The notes beneath the pieces were generated by a model, which was not told the origin of the DNA, did no database searches, and worked only from the letters and a program-made list of their open reading frames with translations. From the NCBI GenBank assembly GCA_963701675.1, contig OY969623.1, forward strand, positions 6,076,001-6,140,000: DNA of 64,000 nt, written 5' to 3'. The position numbers and the translations under genes are program-made. Positions 46,671 to 56,087 of this stretch are shown piece by piece. How positions within the stretch are numbered: the stretch's first letter is position 1; each line of letters begins with the position of its first letter. The DNA is from G963701675 sp963701675 (lineage in GTDB: Bacteria; Planctomycetota; Planctomycetia; Gemmatales; Gemmataceae).

Positions 46671-46760
46671 AGGCCGTCACGGCGTTTTCTAGAGACATCA
46701 GAGATCGTTTGAACAGCTCACTACCGGGTCGGCATTCGAATGTTCGAAATGCGTACGCGT
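46671..46760 (+). repeat. Dispersed repeat R2, partial copy e
   Basis: GGCGTTTTCTAGAGACATCA and CATTCGAATGTTCGAAATG match the right half of R2 (12431-12495), including the TTCGAATGTTCGAA palindrome. It lies in direct orientation to copy b (47346), on the other side of the HTH gene. Confidence 0.75.
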
Positions 46761-46882
46761 CCGGTGAAGTCAGGTTGGAAAACGGGAACGCTGTTCCAGA
46801 GTTGAATGGGCTTCGAAGCTATCGAGGAGTTAGGCCCACAAAGAGACGTAGCGTGGACATGATTTCTCCTAAGGGTGGCGGA

Positions 46883-47206
46883 TCAGGGCATGGTCTCCTG
46901 TGAGTTTCGTTGGCCTTGAATTTGCCACCAACGTCGTTGTTCCTGCCAATCCCAGCGCCCGGCCAGGGCCACGAGCGTGGCCACGGATACCGGGTCTCGG
47001 TGTCGAGTTCGGCTAAACAGAATCGCTTCCTGAATGTCCGGCGCCAGATAGCGCAGGCTCATGATCTGGCTGATGCGGGCGCGACTGACTTGGCCCATAC
47101 GCGCCAGTTCGCCATAGTCGGCAACCACACCCTCGGCTATCAATTGTTCGAAGCGATGCGCCAGGGCCAACAACCGTGCTGCCCGCGGTACTCGGCCGTG
47201 TGTCAT
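46883..47206 (-). CDS. ParB-like HTH protein (solitary copy)
   Basis: The protein has 107 residues from ATG 47206 with AAGGAG upstream. HGRVPRAARLLALAHRFEQL is followed by the helix-turn-helix YGELARMGQVSRARISQIMS and RYLAPDIQEAILFSRT, then WDWQEQRRWW. It is intact but has no recombinase beside it. It overlaps a 48-codon ORF by ATGA. Flanking direct R2 copies suggest a minimal cassette. Function is inferred from the family: DNA binding at the repeat or control of a recombinase. Confidence 0.8.
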   Translation of the reverse strand: MTHGRVPRAARLLALAHRFEQLIAEGVVADYGELARMGQVSRARISQIMSLRYLAPDIQEAILFSRTRHRDPVSVATLVALAGRWDWQEQRRWWQIQGQRNSQETMP

Positions 47207-47349
47207 GAGCCTATCTCCTTGCTTTTGCGGGTGACTCGGGTCATGGCAATCCTCCGCCGCTCTTCGCGCCAATTCTCTTTTTCGTTCCGTCGTGACAAGC
47301 CTGCGCGCTCAATAGCTGCAAAATGACGGCAATCGATTTCGAACTGCAT
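47203..47349 (-). CDS. Small basic protein translationally coupled to the HTH gene
   Basis: The protein has 48 residues: MQFEIDCRHFAAIERAGLSR then REERRRIAMTRVTRKSKEIG. A good GGAGG lies upstream and its stop overlaps the next ATG. It takes the place that the recombinase holds in the other loci but is not similar to it. Unrecognised; possibly a relic. Confidence 0.4.
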   Translation of the reverse strand: MQFEIDCRHFAAIERAGLSRRNEKENWREERRRIAMTRVTRKSKEIGS

Positions 47350-47575
47350 CGACCGCCTCCCCTTGCGCAATTCGAACTTTTGACCCAGTTGTGAACTGGT
47401 CGGAGTTGTCAACTACTGGGTCAAGCATCGTTCGGCCTGTTTTTCCCGGCGTTTTCTAGAGACATCAAAGATCGCTTGTGCAGTTCACAGACGGGGCGGG
47501 ATTTCGGATGTTCGAAATCGGCGTCCGCTGGACGCTGCCTTGGCCGTCGAAGCGCCGGGGTGGAGCGGCGGGTGA
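47346..47575 (+). repeat. Dispersed repeat R2, copy b
   Basis: Nearly identical to copy a from CCCCTTGCGCAATTCGAACT to GCGCCGGGGT. Both inverted repeats are kept (TTTGACCCAG.../...CTGGGTCAA and GATTTCG...CGAAATC). It ends about 120 bases before the kinase start codon and so lies in the kinase upstream region. Confidence 0.85.
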
Positions 47576-47693
47576 AGGCTGGGAGCGTGCGTGTCAAGTC
47601 GCGCCTCGGCGAAGCCCGGCACTTGCACGGAGCCTGCCGCTGGTGATAATGGACACATTCCATCCACCCCGTGTGTTCCTCGGTAGGTGTCGA

Positions 47694-50600
47694 ATGTCCA
47701 AGCTACAGACGTGCCCGCAGGGCCATCGATGGGTTCCCGGCCATGCGCGTGCGGAAGCGGATCACTGTCCCGTATGCGGCGGTGATGGTTCTGCGGGGGA
47801 AAACATCGCCGAACTGCCTACGCTGGCGCCGAAACCCGCCTTGCCCGACTCAGCCGCGGAAACCGCGACGGTGCTCCCAACAGGCCCTAGCGCGGAAATA
47901 ACTGGAGGCCCGCCGCAAATCCCCGGTTATGAGATTCTTGATGTGCTCGGCAGGGGCGGCATGGGCGTTGTCTACAGAGCTCGGCACATCAAGCTGGATC
48001 GGCCGGTCGCATTGAAGATGGTGCTCGCCGGTGGCCACGCAAGCGCGCAGGATCTCGCACGTTTCCGCACCGAGGTCGAGGCCGTCGCTCGGTTGCGCCA
48101 CCCGAACGTTGTGCAAATCTACGAAGTTGGAGAACACGGCGGATTGCCTTACTGTGCGCTGGAGTTCATTAACGGCGGCAGCCTCTCCACTCATTTGAAC
48201 GGCACGCCGGTTCCGCCGATGTACGCCGCCGAGTTGGTTGAAACGCTCGCTCGCGCCATCCACGCCGCCCATCAAGCCGGCATCATCCACCGCGACTTGA
48301 AACCGGCCAACATTTTGTTGGAGGGCTTAGTGATTAGAGATCCGGGTCTAGGAACTCCCGATTCCCTAATCCCTAATCTCCAATCCCTTGTCCCTAAGAT
48401 CACCGACTTCGGCTTGGCCAAGAAGCTGGATTCCGCGGACGGCCCAACAGCAACCGGTGCCGTGATGGGGACGCCCAGCTACATGGCGCCCGAGCAGGCC
48501 GGAGGCAAAGGAAAAGAAGTGGGCCCGGCGGCGGACATCTACGCCATCGGCGCCATCTTGTACGAACTCCTCACGGGCCGGCCCCCGTTCAAAGCCCCGA
48601 CACCGCTTGACACCATCATGCAGGTCGTGAGCGATGAACCGGTACGACCTCGACAGTTGCAACCTCGACTTGCGCGAGACTTGGAGACGATTTGTCTGAA
48701 GTGTCTGGAGAAGGACCCGCGAAAACGGTACGCCGCGGCGGCGGAGCTAGCCGAGGATTTGCGTCGCTGGCAGAATCACGTACCGATCCTAGCGCGGCGC
48801 ATCGGACCCATAGGACGGACCTTCCGCTGGTGTCGACGTTATCCAGGAATCGCCGCGGCACTAGCCGTCAGCGTGCTGGCCGCACTGGCAATCGTCGTGT
48901 TGTCGTTGGTCAATAACGCATCGCTTCGGACAGCCTTGTCCGATACGAGTTCCGCCCTTGATCGTGAAACCCAGGCGAAGGTCGAAGCGAATCGGCAGGA
49001 GCTTCAGTCACGCCGATACTTTTACGGCGCGGACATCAACTTGGCACAACAAGCGCTCGAGACGGGAAACGGCATACGGCTCATCTCCGCACTCGAACGA
49101 CAGATGCCGAAGGCCGGCGACGTAGACCATCGCACGTTTGAATGGCACTATCTCTGGCGGCAGGCACATCGGGAACGAATGAGCTTGAGAGGACACACGA
49201 AGCCGATCTCCAGACTCGCTTATTCGCCCGACGGAACCCGGTTGGTAACCGCTGCGGAATCGGAGCTGAAGATTTGGGACACGTTGACGGGCCGTGTACT
49301 TCAAACCTTTACCGTTGCTCCGGACAGTGTGGGCAGTTTGGCTGTGTCGCCGGACGGCAAGACACTGGCGATCAGCCTCAGGCGCGGAGCGAAGAAATCG
49401 CCGCTCGGGCGATCGGAACCACAACCACCGGACGGTCAGCAGGCGCGCCCGAATCAAGTTACTAACCCGTACCAGGTGGAGCTGAGAGACATGGGCTCGG
49501 GAGAACGAATCTCGGGGCTGAAGGAAGGGAACGATGAAATCGTCGCGCTTGGTTTTGCCTCGGATGGAACGTCGCTAATCCTGGTGGAGCACGTGAGCGA
49601 GGCCGACATCTCAGGCCTCACGGGCTTTCTTCGCTCGATAGGTACGGGAGATCTTCAGGTGTGGAAATGGGACATAAAGAAAAACCGAGGCGTCTCTACG
49701 TCCCTGGCGGTTACCGGATGGGCCTTGGCTTCCGCAATTGATGCGGCGCTCAGTTTGGATGCGACGTCTCTCATCGCATGTGGACACGGAATGCCAATGG
49801 CTACGATCTTCGCGCAGGACCCTTGGCAGGCGACTTATCGAGCCGAAGGGGTATTGTTGGTGTGGGATACCGCCAGTGGCCGTTCGAACAGAGTTTTCAC
49901 CGGGCATTCGAAATCTGTAACGGCCGCCGCCATCTCACCGGACGGTCGAACCGTCGCCTCATGGGCGATGGATCAAACTATCAAACTGCGCGACGTAGAG
50001 AGCGGTAAGGACCTGCCGGCGCCAACCGGTCTTTTTCGTGGCGGAACCTCTGTGCCGGGACAGAGCGGACGCCTGAGTTTGTCACCCGACGGCACGGTGC
50101 TGGCTATTGCGGGCGATGATGCGTCGGTTTGCTTGTGGGACATTCGCGCGGGCCGACGACTGGCTGTTCTTCTCGGTCACAATAGCACGGTCAGCGAACT
50201 GCACTTTGCCCCAGACGCAAAGACTCTCGCCACCGGTGGTGCGGACCACACGGTCAATCTGTGGGACACGACACGCATAATCGAACCTCAGTTGATCGAG
50301 TTTCCATGGCCCAAGACGAATGTCCTGTTTCAGACCCTGGTTGGGCCCCGCTTCTTGCCGGGCACCGGCAAGTTCATCGTCGCACAGGGCCAGGACATCA
50401 TGTTTTTTGATGCCGCCGATGGGAAAGAAGTGAAGCGCATCAAAGCCTTCGAACCGACGGACGCCGAAGACAGCAGTGCATTTCCCCAAGTCAAAGGAAT
50501 AGAACGAGCGCCACCGGGCGTCACCCGAATGACGGTGAGTCCTGACGGCGCCTTCCTCGCGACGTTGAGCTCTAGCATCGTCAAGATTTGGGATCTGCGG

Positions 50601-51269
50601 AACGACACACCGCGGGTGCCATTCAAGACGTCGTCAAGAATCAGCTCGGAACTTGCCTTCACGCCCGATGGAAAATCTGTGATAGCCGGAGACAAAGTGT
50701 GGGAAGTGGGCACCTGGATTGAACAACCCGACCAGGCCAAGCTCGGCTTGACTGATGCAGTCGCTTTTACGTCGGACGGCCGCCGTTTCGTCACGATCCC
50801 CTTTGAGATGGGATCCAAGACCCACAGGGTGATGCTCCGTGAAACGCAGGACGGCGCCGTGTGCTTCGAACACCGGATTCAAGAGGAACCGCGGTGCGCG
50901 CTCTCCCCCGATGGGACGATGATCGCATTGGGTTCCAATGACGGAACGGTTGATATTTGGAACCCTGAGATAGGAGCGGTTTCATTGGTTCTTCGGGGCC
51001 ACACCGGTCCGATTCTTCAACTCGCATTTGCATCCGATGGTCGAACCCTCGCCACTGCCTGTAGCGATGGCACCGTCAAGCTTTGGGCCCCGCACACGGG
51101 GCAGGAGCGACTTACACTGCGTCAGGATGGTTACACACCGGCTAACGTAATATTCGCTCCGGATCTTAGTGCGCTCCTCGTCAACTGGAGTCCACGAGAC
51201 GTGTTTGATAAGAGCAAGTCACTCATGCTGGCGCTCTATCAAGCAGCCCCCGCGAAGCCGCACCGCTAA
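47694..51269 (+). CDS. Ser/Thr protein kinase with zinc-ribbon N-terminus and WD40 repeats
   Basis: The protein has 1191 residues from ATG 47694. The N-terminal zinc ribbon (CPQGHRW, CPVCGG) precedes the kinase domain: VLGRGGMGVVYRARH, VALKMVLAGG, HRDLKPANIL, DFGLAKK and APEQ. The HRD-DFG spacing is enlarged by the palindromic insertion (about 48324-48397). A transmembrane helix (AALAVSVLAALAIVVLSLV) follows, then a coiled coil and about a dozen WD40 blades (GHTKPISRLAYSPDGTRLVT, GHNSTVSELHFAPDAKTLAT). Kinase-domain DNA is almost the same as that of the window's first gene, but the WD40 domain is not. Membrane-bound signalling kinase; stimulus unknown. Confidence 0.95.
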   Translation: MSKLQTCPQGHRWVPGHARAEADHCPVCGGDGSAGENIAELPTLAPKPALPDSAAETATVLPTGPSAEITGGPPQIPGYEILDVLGRGGMGVVYRARHIKLDRPVALKMVLAGGHASAQDLARFRTEVEAVARLRHPNVVQIYEVGEHGGLPYCALEFINGGSLSTHLNGTPVPPMYAAELVETLARAIHAAHQAGIIHRDLKPANILLEGLVIRDPGLGTPDSLIPNLQSLVPKITDFGLAKKLDSADGPTATGAVMGTPSYMAPEQAGGKGKEVGPAADIYAIGAILYELLTGRPPFKAPTPLDTIMQVVSDEPVRPRQLQPRLARDLETICLKCLEKDPRKRYAAAAELAEDLRRWQNHVPILARRIGPIGRTFRWCRRYPGIAAALAVSVLAALAIVVLSLVNNASLRTALSDTSSALDRETQAKVEANRQELQSRRYFYGADINLAQQALETGNGIRLISALERQMPKAGDVDHRTFEWHYLWRQAHRERMSLRGHTKPISRLAYSPDGTRLVTAAESELKIWDTLTGRVLQTFTVAPDSVGSLAVSPDGKTLAISLRRGAKKSPLGRSEPQPPDGQQARPNQVTNPYQVELRDMGSGERISGLKEGNDEIVALGFASDGTSLILVEHVSEADISGLTGFLRSIGTGDLQVWKWDIKKNRGVSTSLAVTGWALASAIDAALSLDATSLIACGHGMPMATIFAQDPWQATYRAEGVLLVWDTASGRSNRVFTGHSKSVTAAAISPDGRTVASWAMDQTIKLRDVESGKDLPAPTGLFRGGTSVPGQSGRLSLSPDGTVLAIAGDDASVCLWDIRAGRRLAVLLGHNSTVSELHFAPDAKTLATGGADHTVNLWDTTRIIEPQLIEFPWPKTNVLFQTLVGPRFLPGTGKFIVAQGQDIMFFDAADGKEVKRIKAFEPTDAEDSSAFPQVKGIERAPPGVTRMTVSPDGAFLATLSSSIVKIWDLRNDTPRVPFKTSSRISSELAFTPDGKSVIAGDKVWEVGTWIEQPDQAKLGLTDAVAFTSDGRRFVTIPFEMGSKTHRVMLRETQDGAVCFEHRIQEEPRCALSPDGTMIALGSNDGTVDIWNPEIGAVSLVLRGHTGPILQLAFASDGRTLATACSDGTVKLWAPHTGQERLTLRQDGYTPANVIFAPDLSALLVNWSPRDVFDKSKSLMLALYQAAPAKPHR

Positions 51270-51272
51270 CCC

Positions 51273-51413
51273 TCACACCTCCGCCCAATCCTCTGGTTTC
51301 AGCACCACCGGTTCAGCCTTTGTCAGGTCGCGCTCTTCGTGTGACGAGGTGAGGATCACCATTGGGATGGCGCGGGGCCTTGTGTCTGCTTTGATCCCGT
51401 ACGGTAAAAGAAC
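51273..51413 (-). pseudogene. Response-regulator receiver fragment
   Basis: The minus frame reads IKADTRPRAIPMVILTSSHE then ERDLTKAEPVVLKPEDW, matching the beta4-alpha4 region of receiver domains (IPVVILTSS-type). The phosphorylated Asp and the conserved Lys region are missing. The group II intron begins 2 bases beyond it; whether the intron interrupted the gene or landed beside a relic is unclear. Confidence 0.5.
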
Positions 51414-51837
51414 TGTGCGCCGTGCAAAGACGGCGATTCCCTGTGAGTCGAATCTCACCCGGCGACGGGTCGCTCCAGCCGGAAGCAATCGGAGCGGCGG
51501 AGGAGGTAACAAATCCGTCGAAGCCTCTGATGAAGCGAGTTACCTAGGTGACTCAGCAAGCAGGCAGGCCGAAACGCGAAGTGAACACCGAGCAGGCCTC
51601 GAAATACCGAAGATGCAAGAGCCGACCTGGCAGTTTTTCAGGGAAGGCCGCCGTCGTCTGGGGAAGAAGCGACAAACGCACCCAGCGATCTTGCCGGGGT
51701 AGTGGTGTCGGCATGTCTGTATTTGGGAATCGACCGTAACACGGGAAGCCCTTGCGGTGAGAGCGCGTGACTCTCAACCGGACGCTCGCGAGAGACAGGC
51801 CGGGCCGTCAAGGGTGGCGGAGAGGCCCGTACGAGCT

Positions 51838-53250
51838 ATGAAGCCGGGTAATGCCGGTGGAGCAAAGGGGCCTCAGTTCAAGGACAACGTCCGAAGTGGC
51901 GACAGCCAGGAGATTGGCGTGAGCCTAACACCTCCACCAACGGTTGAGAAGCTACAGAAGGCGTTACACGCGAAAGCGAAGGGATGTCCCCAGTATCAGT
52001 TCTATGCCCTTTACGACAAGATTTACCGAGCGGATGTGCTGGAACACGCCTACCGCATCAGCCGAGCCAATGGCGGTGCGCCGGGAGTGGATGGCCAAAC
52101 GTTCGAGGACATCGAGGCGTATGGACAAGAACGATGGCTGCGGGAACTGGCGGAGGAATTTCGAACCTACCGGTATCGGCCGGAGGCCGTGCGACGGGTG
52201 CACATCCCCAAGCCCGGTCAACCCGGCCGGAGCCGTCCGCTAGGCATTCCAACGGTGAAAACTCGGGTGCTCATGACGGCGGCAACGCTCGTTCTCGAAC
52301 CTATCTTCGAGGCGGACTTGCAGCCGGAACAGTATGCGTACCGGCGGGATCGTGGCGCGTTGGACGCGGTAGGCCACGTCTACCGGCTACTCAAGGCACG
52401 ACATTGGGAGGTTATTGACGCCGATTTGTCCGGGTACTTCGACGGAATTCCGCATGCGGCGCTTTTGAAATCGGTGGCGCGGCGCATCAGCGATCGGCAC
52501 GTGTTACGGCTGATCAAACGATGGCTCCAAGCTCCGGTGGAAGAAACCGACGACCGCGGATGCCGACAACGAACGACCCGCAATAAGGACGAAGGTCGTG
52601 GCTGTCCGCAAGGGGCTCCGATCTCACCTTTGTTGAGTAATCTCTACATGCGTCGATTCGTCTTGGGTTGGAAGCTCATGGGACACGAGCAGCGCCTTCG
52701 AGCCAAGATCGTCAACTACGCGGATGATCTCGTAATCTGCTGTCAAGGCACTGCGACGCAGGCGCTGGCAGCAATGCACGAGATGATGCGCCGCTTGCAG
52801 TTGACCGTCAATGACCAGAAGACGCACATCTGCCGCTTGCCTGAGGGAACGTTCGATTTTCTGGGGTACACGTTCGGGCGTTGCTATTCGATGCAGACGG
52901 GCTTTCGCTTCATCGGCCAACGTCCGTCGAATCAAGCGATTCGTTCCTTGTGCGAACGGATGCGCATCGAGACCCGCGCCGCGACGTGGACCAAGGATGT
53001 ATCGGTCATCGTTACGCGGCTGAACCAAATGCTCCGGGGCTGGGCCAATTATTTTTGCCTGGGACCCGTGAGCAACGCGTATCGGCACGTGACGAATCAT
53101 GCCCGACAACGCCTTCGTCTATGGTTATGCCGAAAACACGAGCGACCCGGCATGGGATATACACGCTATCCCGACCCCTACTTGCATGCCGAGTTGGGAT
53201 TGATCTCCCTACGCCTCGTGGATCGGAACGTCCCGTGGGCCCAAGCGTGA
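51838..53250 (+). CDS. ltrA: Group II intron reverse transcriptase/maturase
   Basis: The protein has 470 residues from ATG 51838 (the frame is open to 51757). RT motifs are in order: ANGGAPGVDGQTFEDIE, PKPGQPGRSRPLGIPTVKTR, DADLSGYFDGIPH, GCPQGAPISPLLSNLYM and the catalytic NYADDLV, then LPEGTFDFLGYTF. The maturase X domain (LNQMLRGWANYFCLGPVSNA) follows. No HNH endonuclease domain is seen at the C-terminus, so insertion would use replication forks or single-stranded targets. It helps the intron RNA to fold and copies it into DNA. Confidence 0.95.
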   Translation: MKPGNAGGAKGPQFKDNVRSGDSQEIGVSLTPPPTVEKLQKALHAKAKGCPQYQFYALYDKIYRADVLEHAYRISRANGGAPGVDGQTFEDIEAYGQERWLRELAEEFRTYRYRPEAVRRVHIPKPGQPGRSRPLGIPTVKTRVLMTAATLVLEPIFEADLQPEQYAYRRDRGALDAVGHVYRLLKARHWEVIDADLSGYFDGIPHAALLKSVARRISDRHVLRLIKRWLQAPVEETDDRGCRQRTTRNKDEGRGCPQGAPISPLLSNLYMRRFVLGWKLMGHEQRLRAKIVNYADDLVICCQGTATQALAAMHEMMRRLQLTVNDQKTHICRLPEGTFDFLGYTFGRCYSMQTGFRFIGQRPSNQAIRSLCERMRIETRAATWTKDVSVIVTRLNQMLRGWANYFCLGPVSNAYRHVTNHARQRLRLWLCRKHERPGMGYTRYPDPYLHAELGLISLRLVDRNVPWAQA

Positions 53251-53262
53251 TTCCTTGTCCGA

Positions 53263-53295
53263 GAGCCGGATGCGGGAAATCTGCCTGTCCGGTTC
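53263..53295 (+). ncRNA. Group II intron domain V
   Basis: A 33-base hairpin begins GAGCCGGATGCGGGAAATC and closes with CCGGTTC. The AGC catalytic triad near its base and the GAAA-like loop are visible. Domain V is the catalytic heart of the ribozyme. Confidence 0.85.
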
Positions 53296-53410
53296 GACGA
53301 GCGGGAAGTGGAGACGGAGTATGGCAAGCGGTTCCTGAGCCACAAACGGGGAAACCCTGACACGGAAGCAAGCCGAAGCCTAACCCACCGCGCCACTTCT
53401 CGACTCTACC

Positions 53411-53866
53411 GGCCGATGCGCAAGCAGGGATCATGATTGAGTTTGCAATCTGCGGCTCTGGTCGATTTCCAACGGCCGGACGATTGACAAACGCCGTACA
53501 AGACCTGATGCTGGGACATCTCCAGCGCGCGTAAGGTGAAAAATCTGAAACCAGATCACAAGCCTGTTTCCAGCGGTAGTTGCAACGCTGATCAATCGGG
53601 TTCTCGCCCAAAGCATGCGACATGGGAGACGCAGGTAGAGGTGTTGAATGGAATATTTGAAACCATTAAGGCGCACTACGGTGTAGTGGGCCACCGACCT
53701 TTGCCCGCACATGCGTACAGCAAGCGCGGACCTGGTCTTACTCTCGGCGAATCCGCTTTCCGCATCGTCGGACATGATGATTGCGCCCCTGTGTGTGAAT
53801 AGGCAGGTGTGCGGAAAAACATACGCTAATCAACAATGTTCACCGTCTCGATGAGAGATATTGCTC
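53411..53866. other. No recognisable gene
   Basis: An open frame at 53536-53802 (HATWETQVEVLNGIFETIKA) has no familiar motif and no good ribosome-binding site. The region may contain the original intron target. Confidence 0.35.
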
Positions 53867-55093
53867 ATGGCGCGCGCCCTATGTCTGGCAATGACCATTC
53901 TGCTGCCGCTTTCCGCGTCTTCGGACACGTCCCCCAATGCTGCCCTAAAATACTGGCAAGCGTTTGCCGCCATACCCAGCTTCACGGCAGTCGAGCGGGC
54001 CCGTTTGATGATTGATTGTCTGACCATGCCACTAGATGCTCAGGCAAGGGAGTACATAACCCAAGCAGGGTATGCCTTGCGGATGATGCGTCGCGGTGCA
54101 GCGGCCCAGCGCTGTGACTGGTGCATCGGCTGGGAAGACGAGGGACTCAAAACGCTGCTGCCGCATGTGGATGCTGCGAAACTGTTGTCTTCTCTGGCTT
54201 GCCTGCGTGCCCGCGTGCGATTCGAGGAGGGGCACAACACTGAGGCCATTGAGGATATTCTCGCCGCCATCACCCTGAGCCGCCACGTTTCGCAGGATGG
54301 CTCCCTTCCAAGCATCCTGGCCGCCCACGCTATCGAGCGCCGCATAAGCCAAACTCTAGGGTTCTACTTGCCCTCGCTCCCTGCCGAGGTGATACGCAAC
54401 CTCAAGCAGCGTTGGGAATGTTTGCCTCCGCGCGGGAGTCTGGCCACGGGGGTGCGCGAGGAGCAAGCCCTTGAGATGAGCTGGTTGATTCGTAAGGTCA
54501 AGGAAGCGAACAACAAAGAAAGTCTGCTGGCCCTATTGAGCCAACTCTGGCATTCGGAGGACGAAGGCCGTGCCCTGTTCGAGGACTGCGGTGGCACTCC
54601 CGCGAACGTGCTCAAGCATGCGGAGGAATTGCGGTCGTGGTACGCCCTGTTGGCCAAGCAGATGGAACTACCGCTGGATCAGTTTGAGAAGCAACAGGAA
54701 CGGGAGGCGATGAGATTAGCCGCCAATCCAATGTACAAGAGATTCGCGCCTGCTATCATCAGGTGCCGTTGGCTTCAGGCCGAGGCCGACGTCCGGCATA
54801 ACCTGATGTCAGCAGCAATTGCCGTCCAGCTCGGCGGCCGCGAGGCGCTGCAGCAATATCCTGACGCGATGGTTGGCGGTTCATATGAGTATGTTGCCTT
54901 CGAAGGTGGCTTTGAGTTGCGTTCGAAGTGGACGCTGGATCAAAAGGTGCGCTCCAGGTGGAGGCTGGGCCTGGCTGAATCTCTGGCGCTCACGGTGGGC
55001 GGGCGGCAGGATCGGCCTCGGCCGCAGGTTGAGCGGACCGAGAAAAGCGCGCGAAGGGAGAATGATGGTCAGGTCTTGCGGCCGTCCCTGTAG
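53867..55093 (+). CDS. Hypothetical secreted helical protein
   Basis: The protein has 408 residues from ATG 53867. A short export signal (ARALCLAMTILLPLSASSDT) is followed by alpha-helical sequence: AALKYWQAFAAIPSFT, YALRMMRRGAAAQRCDWCIG, LACLRARVRFEEGHNTEAIE (TPR-like) and RRISQTLGFYLPSLPAEVIR. I know similar planctomycete proteins only as hypothetical. Its last 15 codons lie in a 150-base segment duplicated in inverse orientation at 36222-36372. Confidence 0.75.
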   Translation: MARALCLAMTILLPLSASSDTSPNAALKYWQAFAAIPSFTAVERARLMIDCLTMPLDAQAREYITQAGYALRMMRRGAAAQRCDWCIGWEDEGLKTLLPHVDAAKLLSSLACLRARVRFEEGHNTEAIEDILAAITLSRHVSQDGSLPSILAAHAIERRISQTLGFYLPSLPAEVIRNLKQRWECLPPRGSLATGVREEQALEMSWLIRKVKEANNKESLLALLSQLWHSEDEGRALFEDCGGTPANVLKHAEELRSWYALLAKQMELPLDQFEKQQEREAMRLAANPMYKRFAPAIIRCRWLQAEADVRHNLMSAAIAVQLGGREALQQYPDAMVGGSYEYVAFEGGFELRSKWTLDQKVRSRWRLGLAESLALTVGGRQDRPRPQVERTEKSARRENDGQVLRPSL

Positions 55094-55196
55094 TTCCATT
55101 TCGGGGCGATCAGAGTGCGATGCCAGTGGAGGATAGCCCGATAAACATCCCAATTGATTTCATTCTTTGATTCCCATCTCGTACAGCATGAATGCG
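55043..55196 (-). repeat. Inverted duplication, arm 2
   Basis: Almost identical to the reverse complement of 36222-36372, with a few substitutions. It carries the end of the hypothetical gene and, on the minus strand, the last 36 bases of the S9 peptidase gene (LYEMGIKE), which has no body here. Confidence 0.9.
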
Positions 55197-55532
55197 CTCT
55201 CGGGCAACGACGCCCTAATCGTCCACGGCGACACCATTCCCGGCAATTACCCCTACATCGCGGAAAAGTTGTACTTGCTGCTCAAACATGATCCGTTCAC
55301 CGGCATCAACAACGTCGTCGAACGGCCAATCTGGTTGCCGCAACTTCATTTCGAGGCCGACGACCAATACGACGGCGACGGCGGGACACTGAAAGACCAG
55401 CAAGGAAACAACTACGTCGGGCTGTTGAGCATTACGGAGGTGCCTACCGCCTTTACCCCCGCCGCGCCTTCCGCCCATCCCAACGAGGCCATGCTGAGTA
55501 TCCAATTGCTGCACCCGACGGCGGCCGCATTA
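55197..55532 (+). pseudogene. Fragment of a large secreted protein
   Basis: The open frame reads SGNDALIVHGDTIPGNYPYI, AEKLYLLLKHDPFTGINNVV and GGTLKDQQGNNYVGLLSITE. It has no start of its own: the upstream part comes from the duplicated segment. It stops at the junction with the GEVED fragment. The family was not recognised. Confidence 0.4.
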
Positions 55533-56087
55533 CGGTTTTTCGGTGTAGTTCGTCTCGCCAGCGGCCGCCGCGGGTGAGACTTTCGTTGCGCACATGCAAT
55601 CGGACGTTGGTGGCCGGCCTTCGGCGTCCTTACCCAGCAACGCGAAAGTTCCGAAGCAGCCGCAGGCCGCCTTCGGCGGCTGGACCGTCACGGCGTAGTC
55701 CTCTACCTCGCCGTCCGCGGCCAAGCCGCCCATTCCCAGATTGCCGGCCGTGCTCAGCCGGAAGCGCGCATAAGTCGTCCCGTCGACGGCCGAACTGGGC
55801 ACGTCGAACGTGAGGGTGTTAACGCCCGGGAATACGCTCACGCTGTCAGCGATCTGCTCGAGCGGCCCGCCCCATGCGCCGTCCCGGTCGAAATCAATCC
55901 ACGCATCCAGCTTGGTCGAGCCGCCGGCCACGTTGACCGTCGCCGTTGCCCCGAGCGCGCCGGCGCGAATCGTGCCGAAGGTTACGCCGTCTTCATCGTC
56001 GGGGCTGCCCGTGTTGTCGTCGCCGTTCGCGCCCGTCGAATGAACGCCGTCGACTTCTGTGTCGCGGTTGGCTCCCAGCGTCGGACC
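55530..56087 (-). pseudogene. GEVED-domain protein, C-terminal fragment
   Basis: From about 56087 the minus strand reads GPTLGANRDTEVDGVHSTGA, DDEDGVTFGTIRAGALGAT, LDAWIDFDRDGAWGGP and DGEVEDYAVTVQPP, the hallmark of GEVED surface domains. The tail ACGCFGTFALLGKDAEG is cysteine-containing. The upstream part is replaced head-on by the FG-GAP gene. Confidence 0.75.

Larger units (their letters stand above)
51415..53410 (+). mobile_element. Group II intron
   Basis: The 5' end GTGCGCCGTGCAAAGAC fits the GUGYG consensus. A 420-base structured region precedes the intron-encoded reverse transcriptase. Domain V is present (53263-53295), followed by a domain VI stem (GAAGTGG near 53310 with CCACTTC near 53393). 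The 3' boundary is set at the end of that stem and is uncertain by some bases. The element is about 2.0 kb and looks full length. It moves by retrohoming. Confidence 0.88.

Noticed and set aside
51415..51500. tRNA-like stretch (GAGTCGAATCTCACCCGGCG)
   Set aside because: It resembles a T-arm but lacks the other arms, and it lies in the structured 5' part of the group II intron.
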